Below, piece after piece: positions 11,089-20,731 of a stretch of DNA of 46,150 nt. Position numbers and translations under genes: made by a program. Origin of the DNA: Heterostelium multicystogenum (taxonomy: Eukaryota; Evosea; Eumycetozoa; Acytosteliales; Acytosteliaceae); NCBI GenBank assembly GCA_003667245.1, contig RCNN01000099.1, positions 1 to 46,150 on the forward strand. Reading direction: 5' to 3'. The notes beneath the pieces were generated by a model that saw only the letters and a program-made list of their open reading frames with translations, made no database searches and was not told the DNA's origin. Position 1 is the first letter of the stretch; every line of letters starts with the position of its first letter.

Positions 11089-11131
11089 GGCAAAAAGAAA
11101 CCCCGAGCAGTGGGGAGACAACTCGGGGTTA
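11089..11131. terminator. Bidirectional terminator between convergent genes
   Basis: AACCCCGAG, a fourteen-base loop, CTCGGGGTT. On the minus strand the stem is followed by TTTCTTTTT, a good T tract for the small gene ending at 11251; on the plus strand it follows the binding-protein gene stop by about 18 bases. Confidence 0.75.
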
Positions 11132-11250
11132 ATAAGGGCCTAAAAAGACCAGTAACAACGAGCCACAAGCACCGGAGCACAATGCTTGATCTCGCTGTTA
11201 CAAAATCTGACTCACCTTGCCGTAGGAAGGTTCCCAACAAAAATAAATCT

Positions 11251-11535
11251 TCATGCGCAGGCGATCGGCCGAGTCAGGGCCGCATTGCGCAGGGCCGCCA
11301 TGACCGAGGGTTCCAGGCGTCCTTCGGCAATCATCAAGTCGCGGTGCAAACAGTCCACCACATCCACCAATGCACGCTTGTCGGTCAATTGTGCCTGGTC
11401 GACTTCTCGTTCGACCACGATGGCACCGGCCGGATTCTTTACGGTCACCAGGCATTCGCCCTGCACACCCGAGGTGGTCAGCGTGACCTGATAAGGGCTC
11501 AGTGCTTCACCGAGCAATAGGCTGATACTTTCCAT
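11251..11535 (-). CDS. DUF3509 family small protein
   Basis: 94 residues from the ATG at 11535 (MESISLLLGEALSPYQVTL); a GTG at 11547 in frame would add four residues. The pattern of an N-terminal amphipathic helix (LLLGEALSPY), two beta-like strands (QVTLTTSG, ECLVTVKNPAG, IVVEREVD) and a C-terminal helix with LHRDLMIAEGRLEP fits the Pseudomonas-specific DUF3509 family, of unknown function. No signal or membrane segment. Transcription is convergent with the binding-protein gene. Confidence 0.75.
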   Translation of the reverse strand: MESISLLLGEALSPYQVTLTTSGVQGECLVTVKNPAGAIVVEREVDQAQLTDKRALVDVVDCLHRDLMIAEGRLEPSVMAALRNAALTRPIACA

Positions 11536-11688
11536 CTCGATCACCACTCAATAGTTCGGAAACAATCGTGTAAACAGGAGCTGCATCTATCCTAAGTGAC
11601 TATTTGCGTCGTAGGAAAGTTCGCTTTTTCGTCTTTCAAGGGTTGCCGGGGGATGACGTGTCCAGCATGCGCTTGCAACATGACAAGC

Positions 11689-11733
11689 AAAAAACGGCAG
11701 CACATAACTGCTTACTCAATGAGTTGCCGTTTT
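11689..11733 (-). terminator. Terminator-like hairpin with no obvious gene upstream
   Basis: On the minus strand AACGGCA ... TGCCG followed by TTTTTT (nine-base stem AAAACGGCA/TGCCGTTTT, loop about 27 bases). On the plus strand the stem ends in TTTT. It lies in the divergent gap 11536-11837, where neither flanking gene is read towards it, so it may end a small RNA. Confidence 0.5.
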
Positions 11734-11837
11734 GGCGCTGATGCCGAGGGTGAATCCTATACTCGGTGAGTGCTGATCATGCCGGCACATCGATAAACAG
11801 CGCATACCAAAAGGCCCCGTTGCGAAGGACGAAGACC

Positions 11838-12038
11838 ATGCTGGAACACGAAAAAGAGCAGGCAATACTAGAGAAGATTCACGCCGACATATCCAGAATT
11901 TATGCCGAGCAACGCAAGCTAAACGCAGAATCCCACAAGATAACCCGAGAGAATTTCTGGTATCCCGTTGGTATCGCCATCGGCTTCTTCACGGCTGTCG
12001 GAACCGTAATGGCAGTGGCTCAGAAACTACTCGCCTAA
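11838..12038 (+). CDS. Small membrane-anchored protein, 66 residues
   Basis: Family not recognised by name. The ATG at 11838 has AAGGA nine bases upstream; the frame is intact. The first 40 residues are charged and helical with a heptad-like, repeated pattern (LEKIHADISRIYAEQRKLNAESHKI), followed by TRENFWYPVGIAIGFF and a single hydrophobic segment about residues 44-63. So it is likely a C-tail-anchored inner-membrane protein with a short cytoplasmic coiled coil. Small proteins with the same arrangement, a coiled coil with repeated AE-x-x-K-I-x units then FWYP and one membrane helix, are common in bacterial genomes and in some phages. A perfect terminator follows 32 bases after the stop. Confidence 0.75.
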   Translation: MLEHEKEQAILEKIHADISRIYAEQRKLNAESHKITRENFWYPVGIAIGFFTAVGTVMAVAQKLLA

Positions 12039-12069
12039 ACGATCACTCCGACCGGGCCTGCCAGAAACG

Positions 12070-12110
12070 AAAAACGCCGCTGCCCCACGGACGGGGACGC
12101 GGCGTTTTTT
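12070..12110 (+). terminator. Rho-independent terminator
   Basis: AAAAACGCCGC, an eighteen-base loop containing its own CCCC/GGGG pairing, then GCGGCGTTTTTT. It ends the 66-residue gene and isolates it from the response regulator starting at 12189. Confidence 0.92.
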
Positions 12111-12188
12111 ACACCTTTGTAAACCGCACCTTCAGACCCTCTCCTGCGTTAACAGGCTAGAATCCCCGAATTACCCCGGGAGCCTGTA

Positions 12189-12841
12189 TTGAACGAAACG
12201 TCTGACAAGCCATTGCGCATCGTCCTCGCCGACGACCACCCGATTTTCCTCATCGGTCTGCGGGCGGTCCTGGAACGTGACGAGAGGCTAACCATCGTCG
12301 GTGAAGCCAACTCACCCCTGGCCCTTGGCGAACTGCTGCAACGTTGTGCCTGCGACATTCTGGTGACCGACTTCATGATGCCCGCCGAGCCCAGGCCGAC
12401 GGCTTGCGCCTGATCGAACAACTGCGCCGGCATCACCCGGGCCTGCCCATCGTGGTGGTGACCATGCTGAACAACGCCGGCCTGTTCCACGCCATCCTGG
12501 AGTTGGGTGTCATGGGCCTGCTGAGCAAGGCCAGTCTCGCAGACGAATTGCCTGAAGCAATCCGTCAGGTGCGCCAGCAGCGACGTTATGTGGCCCAGAC
12601 CATCAGTCAGTCACTGAACCTGGCAGGCGTCGAGCGTGTGCACTCCCAGGATCAACTCTCACCCCGTGAACTGGAAGTCATCCGCCTGCTGGCCGGCGGC
12701 CTGACGGTAGGCGAGATCGCCGCGAATCTTCATCGCAGCAAGCAAACCGTCAGTGCACAAAAGGTCAGCGCCATGCGCAAGCTGGGCCTGAGCAACGACG
12801 CCGCGCTGTTTATCTATGTGCAGGAACACGGGCTGGCCTAG
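12189..12841 (+). CDS. LuxR/NarL-family response regulator (RocA1/BvgA-like)
   Basis: A two-component output protein: N-terminal receiver, C-terminal LuxR-type helix-turn-helix, about 217 residues. The receiver shows the acidic pair in IVLADDHP, the phosphoacceptor aspartate in ILVTDFMMP, and LSKAS in place of the usual KxxS-type lysine motif. The DNA-binding part has LSPRELEVIRLLAGGLTVGEIAANLHRSKQTVSAQKVSAMRKLG. Start is TTG at 12189, with GGGAG at proper distance and no in-frame ATG before it. One C is missing in the run near 12392. It converges on the REC-EAL gene with a 32-base overlap of 3' ends. With the kinase and the EAL protein it forms a Roc-like set (RocS1-RocR-RocA1 in P. aeruginosa); name by analogy only. 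Confidence 0.88.
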
Positions 12842-14055
12842 CCTGAAACGCGATCCACTGCTTCAGCGCCTCGGCGTCCATGGGGCCGGCGATAAAGCAG
12901 CCTTGCAACCACGCAGCCCCCAGTTCACTTACCGCGTGATAGTCGGCGGCGCTTTCAACCCCGGTCACCACCACACCCACACCCAGTCGCCTCGCCATGC
13001 TCATGGCGCCAGCAACCACTGCCGCCTTGCGATCGTCCCTGGCCATGCCGCTGGCAAACGCCGGCGGGATCTTCAATTCGCTGAAGGGCAATTCCAGCAA
13101 GCGTTGCAGGCTGGTGCCGCCCACGCCGAAATCACCGATGGACAGTTTTGCACCCCATCATCCGCAAACGCAGCAAGCCGGTGACGTGGGCGCTGTCGGT
13201 GTTCAGGCGCGAGGTTTCTACCAGTTCCAGGGTCAGGCCACGGGCGGGCACGCCGTGAAGTTGCAGCAAGCCTTGCAGCACTTGGGGAAAGTGCGGACGC
13301 TCCAGCATCCGCCCCGGGATATTCACCGCCACCGGCAGCACCTGCCCGGTTTCGCGCATGACGTGTGCCGCCTGGCCCAGCGCTTGTTCCAGCACGTGCC
13401 AGGTAAACGCCTCTTCCATTCCGGCAAACTCCAGCACCGGCAGAAACGCGTCAGGCAACAGCAACTCGCCGTCAGGAAGCTGCCAGCGGGCCAGCGCTTC
13501 GACACCTTGCAACACGCCCGCCTGGCTGACAATGGGCTGATACCAGACCGTGCCGCAGCGGGCGATAGCGACCTGGCTAAGATCCGCCGAAGGCGGCAAC
13601 TGCTCGGACTCACTCAAGTCCAGCAACTGGCGCACCCGCTCCCAGGACACCACCGGCGGCCCGGGCCGCAAGCGTTCCCGGCACGCCTCGAGGACTTTCC
13701 CGATCAGCGTTGCCGACGCCGGTTTGGGCAGGCAGCCGAGCACGTTGAGCCCCAACTGTCGGGCCATGTGCGCCACGCCTTCCAGCACATCCGGCTCGGC
13801 GTTGCTCAGCAGGATCAACACCTGAGCCTGGCGGCGCTCGGCCATTTCCCGAATCAGCTCAAGGCCATCACCCTGCTCCAGGTACAGATCGCAAATCGCG
13901 ATGTCCACCGCGCCCTTGCTCTCCAGTGACTGGCGAGCGGCGTCGACCGTTTCGGCCGTGCGTACATTGAATACGCCGTTGGCGTTGAGCATCTGATGCA
14001 GGGCCATCAGTTGGAACGGGTTATCTTCGAGGATCAGGACGTTGAGGGAGCGCAT
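12810..14055 (-). CDS. REC-EAL protein, RocR-like, with degenerate EAL active site
   Basis: About 414 residues: receiver (about 1-125) with LILEDNP, phosphoacceptor in IAICDLYLEQGDGLEL and KPAS; then an EAL domain (about 150-400). EAL proteins hydrolyse cyclic di-GMP. Kept here: the E of GVEALARW, the N of VNIPGRML, the E of LELVETSR, K in ELKIP and the QG pair. Changed: the metal-binding DDFG is GDFG, the aspartate after the lysine is P (LKIPP), and the first E of EGVET is T (TGVES). So it is probably not an active phosphodiesterase. One extra A near 13146 breaks the frame just before the GDFG loop. Start at 14055 (MRSLNVLILEDNP) is set by the family. It lies directly downstream of the hybrid kinase. 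Confidence 0.88.
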
Positions 14056-14128
14056 GAAAAACGTTACCGGGGAGAAGCGAAGGTGCACAGACTAATAAAA
14101 ACCCCGCGCCTTCCCCATAGGACATGTC

Positions 14129-17100
14129 TTATTCGGACGGGTCCAGATAAGCCTCAAGCTCGACCTGGAATTCGATCAATGCTTCGCGCAGCGCTAACCA
14201 ATGCAGTTCAACCTCAGCGTTGCGCTGCTCCCGAATACACCCTTCCAGCGCCACACAGGCCTTGGCCAGCGGCAGCGCATCCACCAGGCAGCATATGCCC
14301 TTCAGGCGGTGCAGCGAGGCGGCCAGCCGGACCTGGTCGTGGTCCGCCATGGCGGAGGCCATCAGGTTATGCTCCTGCTCAAGGCTCCTTGCCAGCTCCT
14401 GCAGCATACGCTGCAAAACCGGTCCGTCGGCCTGGGTCATGGTGCGCAGGGTCTGGATGCTGAAAGAGCGTGCAGGCACGACGCGGGCGAGCACACGCGT
14501 CCAGTGCTCAAGGGTCACGGGCTTGACCAGCAGTTCATCCATTCCCGCCTCCCGGCAGCGCTGCTGTTCATCATCCAGGGCATTCGCCGTGCAACCCACC
14601 AGCGCCAGGCGTGGCCGTTGCTCCTGGGCTTCCAGCCGGCGGATGGCCTCACTCAAGGCGTAGCCGGACATGCCCGGCATATTGCAATCGGTGACCAGGA
14701 CGTCAAACACCTCATGGTGCCAACGCTGCAAGGCAGCTTCGGCCGAGTCGACGGCCACTACTTGATGACCCAGGAACTGCAACTGCTGAACCAGCACCAG
14801 CCGATTGGCCGGCAGGTCATCCACCACCAACACCGACAGGTTGCGGCCGGCGACCAGCAGCGGTACACCGGCAGATGCCGGCACGTCGTCACTGATGACC
14901 CGATCCAGGTACAGGTCGATGCACACCACCGTGCCCTCTCCCACCACGCTGCTCAGGGTGATGCTGCCTCCCATCAATTCCACCAGTTGCTGGCAGATGC
15001 TCAAGCCCAGTCCTGTGCCGCCGTGCTCGGCAGCCGTCCGCGCGCTGACCTGGATAAACGGCTTGAACACTCGCGCCTGCTGCTCAACGCCAATGCCCGG
15101 CCCGCTGTCCTCCACACACAGGTGCAAATATTCGGCCCCCGCCGGGTCAAGCTTGCGCACAACACTGACCCGAACCTCGCCGCGCGAGGTGAACTTGAGC
15201 GCGTTGCCCAACAGGTTATGGATAACCTGACGCAGGCGCAGCGGGTCGAACCAGTAATACCCTTGCGCGCTCGGGTCGAATGCCAGGGTCAGGTGAAGGC
15301 CCTTTTTCTGCGCCATGGGTTCGAACAAGCGCTGTATGCCCTCGAAGAAACCTTTCAAGTCAGTGGCCTGCGGCGCCAGTTGCAGATGACCGGCTTCAAT
15401 CTTGGCCAGGTCGAGGCTGTCACCCATCAGGGCAATCAACTCACGCGCCGAGCGATGGGCCACTCGCAGGGCTTCAGACACTGTCTTGCCTTCAGCCTGG
15501 GCACGCTCCTGCTCCAGCTCGAGCAGACCGATAATGGCGGTCATCGGCGTGCGAATCTCGTGGCTCAGGGTCGAGAGAAACGCGCTTTTTTGCGTAGTTC
15601 GCTTCGTCAGCGGCCTGCCGCGCATCCATCAGCTGGAGCTCCAGGACCTTGCGCTCGTTGATATCGACCCAGCCACCGAGCAAACCCTGGAGCTGGCCCT
15701 TGGCGTCGAAGAACGGCACCGTCCACTGATACACATGAAACGCCCCGCCATTGAACTCCAGCTGCCGGTCGACGAACAGCGACTGCTGGCTCGCCAATTG
15801 CTCCATGTGGCCGGCATGCAGGCGCGCGGGCCGTAGCGTCAGGCATCAGCCCGCTTTCCCATCAGCGTCAGGCCCTGGATCTGCTCGCGCCGGGTGTTCA
15901 ACTGTTGTTCATAGCTGGTGTTGCAGGTCACCAGGCGTCCTTCCAGATCACGCACAAATACCGGGTTGGGCATGCCGTCCAGCAGCGCGCGCTTGAACGC
16001 CAACTGGTCGTTGAGCCGCTGCTCGGCCTGGAGGCGCTGGCGAATCTGGCGCTTGAGCCGGCTGTTCCAGGCCAGGGACACCAGCACAAACAGCAGCGCC
16101 ATGGCGACCGTCCAGTAGGCCCATGGCGGCACACGCTGCCAGGCCGGCACCGGGACGGGTACGCTACCCAGCCAACGCAAACGCAGGGCGCTCAATTCCG
16201 CGACCGGCAGCGCTTCCAGCGCCTTGTTCAAAATGCTCAGCAGTTCCGGTTGATCCTTGCGCACCGACAGGCTGTTGGCCGACCACTTGCCCTCGACACT
16301 GCGGCCGATGCGCAACTCATCGGCCGGGTAACTCTGCACTTCCACTTCACTCTGGATAGTCGCCGCCGCGCGCCCCTGCGTTACCAGCTCCCGGGCCTGG
16401 ACGTAGTTATCCACCGATTGCAGCTTGATCCCGGGGTGCTCGCGACGAATGTACCCCTCCAGGACATGGCGTGCCGGCAGCGCCAGCACCTTGCCTGAAA
16501 GCTCGCTCAAACTGGCCACTGGCGGTGCGTCAGCGCGCTGGATAAACACCCAGCCTGAGCCCCCGAACCCATGGCTGAAATCGAGAAAGGCCTTGCGCTC
16601 CTGATTTTCGGCCAGGGTGGTGTTCATGTCCGCCCTGCCCGTTTCCAGCAACCCCAGGGTCTGTGCCGTGGAGGACACTTCCTCCATCACGAACTGCAGG
16701 CCGGTCATGCGTGAAATGCGGTTGAGCAAGTCCACATTCAGCCCCACCCACTGGCCGTCCTTGTCCTTGAATACATAGGGAGACAGTTGCTGGGACGCCA
16801 CCACCACATGCGGATGCTGAAGTACCCAGGCCCGCTCCGGGGCCGACAAGGCGATGCGCTCGGCGGCAATGCCCACCCCCAGTCCGGTGGTCCAGCGCGC
16901 AAGGATCTCCCGCCGCACAGACTCATCAATACTCGCCAGCGCCCGGTCCATCAGCGTCCCCAGCAGCGGGTCGGCCTCCCGCGTGGCAAAGGCAAAGCCG
17001 ATGGGCGCCAGCCGGCTTTCCACCTTGATCTGCAAGCCCAGGTAGGGCCGCAGCGATTTATAGGCGCGCACGATCACTTCGTTGCCGATAAACGCATCGG

Positions 17101-17713
17101 CATCACCTTGCTTCAGCGCTTCGAGGCCACTGTAGAGATTCGGTGCCAGCATGATGTGGCTCCCGGGATACGCCTGATGGACGTTCTTGACGTTGGCGTA
17201 ACCGTCCAGCAACACCAGCTTCTTGTCCTTGAGGTCCTCGTTCTGGGTGCTGTCATCCCGGCGCACGACCACCACCGAGCGGTCCGGCATGTAGTCTTCG
17301 GTAAAGCGCAACCCCGACACATCACGCTCGTAACCGTTGGCACTGGTGAGAATATCGATGGCGCCGCTCCGCAGGGCCTCCACCGCCTGCGCCCGCTCGG
17401 CAAAACCCAGGACCTGCATCGGTGCATGCAGACGCGCGCCGACCAGGCTCAGGTAATCGGCGCTGATGCCCTGATAGCGATTGCGGTCGCGGGTGATATC
17501 GATCGGCTGATAGTCATCAATCGAGATGCCCACCCTCAACGGCCGATGCGCCGCCAGCCATTGCTGCTCGCTGGCCGTCAGGGGCATGGGCTCCAGGGCA
17601 ATGAACGCCGGCACCAGCTTGAACGGCAGGCTGACAGCCGCGAGGCTTGCCGAACCATGGCCAAGCAGCAGCACACATGCCAGCCACGCGTGTGCTCGGG
17701 TCGATAAATACAC
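14129..17713 (-). CDS. BvgS-type hybrid sensor histidine kinase (RocS1-like)
   Basis: About 1194 residues, inner membrane. Order of parts: signal peptide; two tandem periplasmic SBP_bac_3 (Venus flytrap) domains (about 55-275 and 285-510); a membrane helix near 531-553 (PWAYWTVAMALLFVLVSLAW); a PAS domain (PNPVFVRDLEGRLVTCNTSYEQ); HisKA with the phospho-histidine in LSTLSHEIRTPM near 716; HATPase with NLLGNALKF and GGTGLGLSIC; a receiver with VVDDLPANR and the aspartate in TDCNMPG near 1007; and an HPt domain with HRLKG near 1137. This is the His-Asp-His relay layout of BvgS/EvgS. Start is GTG at 17713, behind AAGGA. Breaks: a missing C near 15837 and an extra A near 15590. It should phosphorylate the adjacent LuxR regulator and REC-EAL protein. 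Confidence 0.92.
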
Positions 17714-17772
17714 CGGTTGGGTTTCCTTGATTATTCTTGTTGGTCGCCGCGCAAGTATGGCTCGCCAGAATG

Positions 17773-17798
17773 AAAAAGCCCGTCACGAAGACGGGCTT
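17773..17798 (-). terminator. Terminator of the hom-thrC unit
   Basis: On the minus strand AAGCCCGTC, five-base loop, GACGGGCTTTTTC. It lies 25 bases past the thrC stop and just before the GTG start of the hybrid kinase. Confidence 0.9.
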
Positions 17799-17822
17799 GA
17801 TCCACCACGCAAAGCCGTTGGA

Positions 17823-19233
17823 TCAGAGTGGCTTGCCGCGATTGCCATGCTGGCTGACAAACGCCTGCACCGCTTTCAGGTCATTGGCCAATACCGTGCA
17901 ACGCTCTTCACGCTCAAACAGGTCGGTGAGGTGCGGCGGCAATTCCAACGCCTTGCCAACCCCGGCCTTCTCTACCGCTTCCGGGAATTTGACCGGGTGC
18001 GCGGTGCCGAGAATCACCATCGGGATGTCCAGGCTGCGGCGGCATTCGCGCGCGGCCTTGACACCAATGGCGGTGTGCGGGTCCAGCAGCTCGCCGGTCT
18101 GGGCGTAGACTTCGGCGATGGTCTCGCAGGTTTCTGCGTCGTCCACCGCCAGGGAGTCGAACAGCTTGCGGGTTTCGGTCCAGCGCTCCTGTTCGACGCT
18201 GAAACCGCCACCTTGCTTGAAGCTGTCCATCAGGCCGGCCAGGGCAGCACCGTTGCGACCGTGCATGTCGAACAGCAGGCGTTCGAAGTTCGACGAGACC
18301 ATGATGTCCATCGACGGCGACAGTGTGGCGTGCAGGGTTTCCTTGACGTACTGGTTGCCGCTCATGAAGCGGTGCAGGATGTCGTTGCGGTTGGTGGCGA
18401 CGATCAGCTGGTTGATCGGCAGGCCCATGTTGCGTGCCAGGTAACCGGCGAAGATGTCGCCGAAGTTGCCGGTTGGCACCGAGAACGACACCGAACGCGC
18501 CGGGCCGCCCAACTGCAGGGAAGCATGGAAGTAGTAGACGATCTGGGCCATGATCCGCGCCCAGTTGATCGAGTTCACCGCCACCAGGCGCGTGCCCTTG
18601 AGGAAGCTCTGGTCGGCGAAGCTGGCCTTGACCATTTCCTGGCAGTCATCGAAGTTGCCTTCGATGGCGATGTTGTGGATGTTCTCGCCGAAGATCGTGG
18701 TCATCTGCCGACGCTGCACTTCCGACACGCGGTTGTGCGGGTGCAGGATGAAGATGTCGACGTTTTCGCAGTGCTTGCAGCCTTCGATCGCCGCCGAGCC
18801 GGTATCACCGGAAGTGGCGCCGATGATCACCACGCGCTCACCGCGTTTTTCCAGCACGTAGTCCAGCAGGCGACCCAGCAGTTGCAGGGCGAAGTCCTTG
18901 AACGCCAGGGTCGGGCCGTGGAACAGCTCCAGGACCCATTCGTTGCCGTTCAGTTGGCGCAACGGGGCGATGGCGCTGTGGGAAAACACGCCGTAGGTTT
19001 CTTCCAGGATCTTCTTGAAATCCGCATCCGGGATGCTGCCGGTGACGAACGGGCGCATGACCCGGAACGCCAGCTCGTGGTACGGCAGGCCGGCCCACGA
19101 AGCGATTTCTTCCTGGGTGAAGCGTGGCAGGTTTTTCCGGCACGTACAGGCCGCCGTCAGTGGCCAGACCGGCCAGCAGAACGTCTTCGAAATTCAGGGC
19201 CGGTGCCTGGCCGCGGGTGCTGATATAACGCAT
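17823..19233 (-). CDS. thrC: Threonine synthase
   Basis: ThrC converts O-phosphohomoserine to threonine with pyridoxal phosphate. The start at 19233 (MRYISTRGQAPALNFEDVL) follows GAGGAG. The PLP lysine is in LFHGPTLAFKDFALQLLG; the cofactor loop is IIGATSGDTGSAAIEG; VPTGNFGDIFAGYLA and ATNRNDILHRF are also typical. Length is 469 residues once an extra A in the A run near 19131 is removed; that break separates the first 35 residues from the rest. It follows hom by 67 bases and is followed by a good terminator, so hom and thrC form one threonine operon. Confidence 0.97.
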
Positions 19234-19300
19234 GACTGGCTCCTCTAGAGCATGCTTGAACAAGGGCCGCCGAACGCGTGGGGCCCTTGCCGCAAAACGA

Positions 19301-20605
19301 TTAGTTCAGGTGTTCGACGCGAATCCGCACCACCGGCCCAACCACGCCCTGCAACGCTTCAAGCGCGGCAATGGCGTCGTTGATGTGCTGCTCCAGCACA
19401 CGGTGGGTCAGCAGGATCATGGGCACCAGGCCGTCTTGTTCTTCGACTTCCTTCTGCATGATCGATTCAATGTTGATGCCGCGCTCCGACAGGATGCTGG
19501 CCACCTGAGCGAGCACGCCCGGATGATCCTTGGCCTGGATGCGCAGGTAGTAGGCACTTTCGCAGGCTTCGATCGGCAGGATCGGGTGGGCCGACAGCGA
19601 GTCCGGCTGGAAGGCCAGGTGCGGTACGCGGTTTTCCGGGTCGCTGGTCATGGCACGCACCACGTCCACCAGGTCGGCGATCACAGACGAAGCGGTCGGC
19701 TCCATGCCGGCGCCGGCGCCGTAGAACAGGGTGGAACCGGCAGCGTCACCGTTGACCATCACGGCGTTCATCACGCCATTGACGTTGGCGATCAGGCGGT
19801 CGGCCGGGATCAGTGTCGGGTGCACACGCAGCTCGATACCGGCCGGGGTGCTGCGCGCCACACCGAGGTGCTTGATGCGGTAGCCCAGGGCTTCGGCGTA
19901 GTTCACGTCGGCGGTGGTCAGCTTGGTGATGCCTTCGGTGTAGGCCTTGTCGAACTGCAGCGGGATACCAAAGGCGATGGACGCCAGGATGGTCAGCTTG
20001 TGGGCAGCGTCGATGCCTTCCACGTCGAAGGTCGGATCGGCTTCGGCGTAACCCAGGGCCTGGGCTTCGGCCAGCACGTCTTCGAAGGTACGGCCCTTCT
20101 CGCGCATTTCGGTGAGGATGAAGTTACCGGTGCCGTTGATGATGCCGGCCACCCAGTTGATACGGTTGGCGGACAGGCCTTCACGGATCGCCTTGATCAC
20201 CGGGATGCCACCGGCCACGGCGGCTTCGAACGCCACGATCACGCCCTTCTCGCGGGCCTTGGCGAAGATTTCGTTACCGTGCACGGCAATCAGCGCCTTG
20301 TTGGCAGTGACCACATGCTTGCCGTTTTCGATGGCCTTGAGCACCAGCTCGCGGGCCACGGTGTAGCCGCCTACCAGCTCGATGACGATATCGATTTCAG
20401 GGTTGGTGGCGACTTCGAAGACATCGTTGGTAATCGCAATACCGGTCGTTTGGAACTGAGGCTTTGGCGTACGCGTGGCAATTTGTGCCACTTCAATCCC
20501 ACGCCCTGCACGGCGGGAAATTTCTTCAGCGTTACGCTGAAGTACGTTGAAGGTGCCGCCACCGACGGTCCCTAACCCACAGATGCCTACTTTGACCGGT
20601 TTCAC
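19301..20605 (-). CDS. hom: Homoserine dehydrogenase
   Basis: Reduces aspartate semialdehyde to homoserine, the shared step of threonine and methionine synthesis. Intact frame. The NAD(P) motif KVGICGLGTVGGGTFNVL opens the protein; VVTANKAL, NGTGNFILTEM, GYAEADPTFDVEGIDAAHKL (catalytic region) follow; an ACT domain fills the C-terminus (YYLRIQAKDHPGVLAQVASIL), for threonine feedback. I choose the GTG at 20605, which has GGGGAG upstream and gives 434 residues, the usual Pseudomonas length, instead of the ATG at 20620. thrC follows. Confidence 0.97.
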   Translation of the reverse strand: MKPVKVGICGLGTVGGGTFNVLQRNAEEISRRAGRGIEVAQIATRTPKPQFQTTGIAITNDVFEVATNPEIDIVIELVGGYTVARELVLKAIENGKHVVTANKALIAVHGNEIFAKAREKGVIVAFEAAVAGGIPVIKAIREGLSANRINWVAGIINGTGNFILTEMREKGRTFEDVLAEAQALGYAEADPTFDVEGIDAAHKLTILASIAFGIPLQFDKAYTEGITKLTTADVNYAEALGYRIKHLGVARSTPAGIELRVHPTLIPADRLIANVNGVMNAVMVNGDAAGSTLFYGAGAGMEPTASSVIADLVDVVRAMTSDPENRVPHLAFQPDSLSAHPILPIEACESAYYLRIQAKDHPGVLAQVASILSERGINIESIMQKEVEEQDGLVPMILLTHRVLEQHINDAIAALEALQGVVGPVVRIRVEHLN

Positions 20606-20644
20606 TGAAGAACTCCCCATGAAACGGCCGACTCAAGGTCGGCC

Positions 20645-20701
20645 GTGAAAACAGCCGCACAACTGCGGCTCTCTATTAATGACCCGCCGAACTGTCGGCG
20701 G
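20645..20701 (-). terminator. Tandem hairpins after dsbC
   Basis: Two stems: CCGCCGA-ACTG-TCGGCGG (20684-20701) and AGCCGCA-CAAC-TGCGGCT (20653-20670). On the minus strand the second is followed by GTTTTC. They lie between the dsbC stop (20732) and the hom start (20605), so at least partial termination before hom is likely. Confidence 0.7.
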
Positions 20702-20731
20702 ATCATGATCGTCAAGGCTCGACGATAATGC

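Noticed and set aside
12189..17713. Signalling locus considered as a recent horizontal island
   Set aside because: Base composition and codon use look like the neighbours, and there are no integrase, tRNA or direct repeats at the borders.
19232..20575. 447-residue open frame on the plus strand opposite hom
   Set aside because: A shadow of the intact hom gene; histidine- and valine-rich with no domain pattern.
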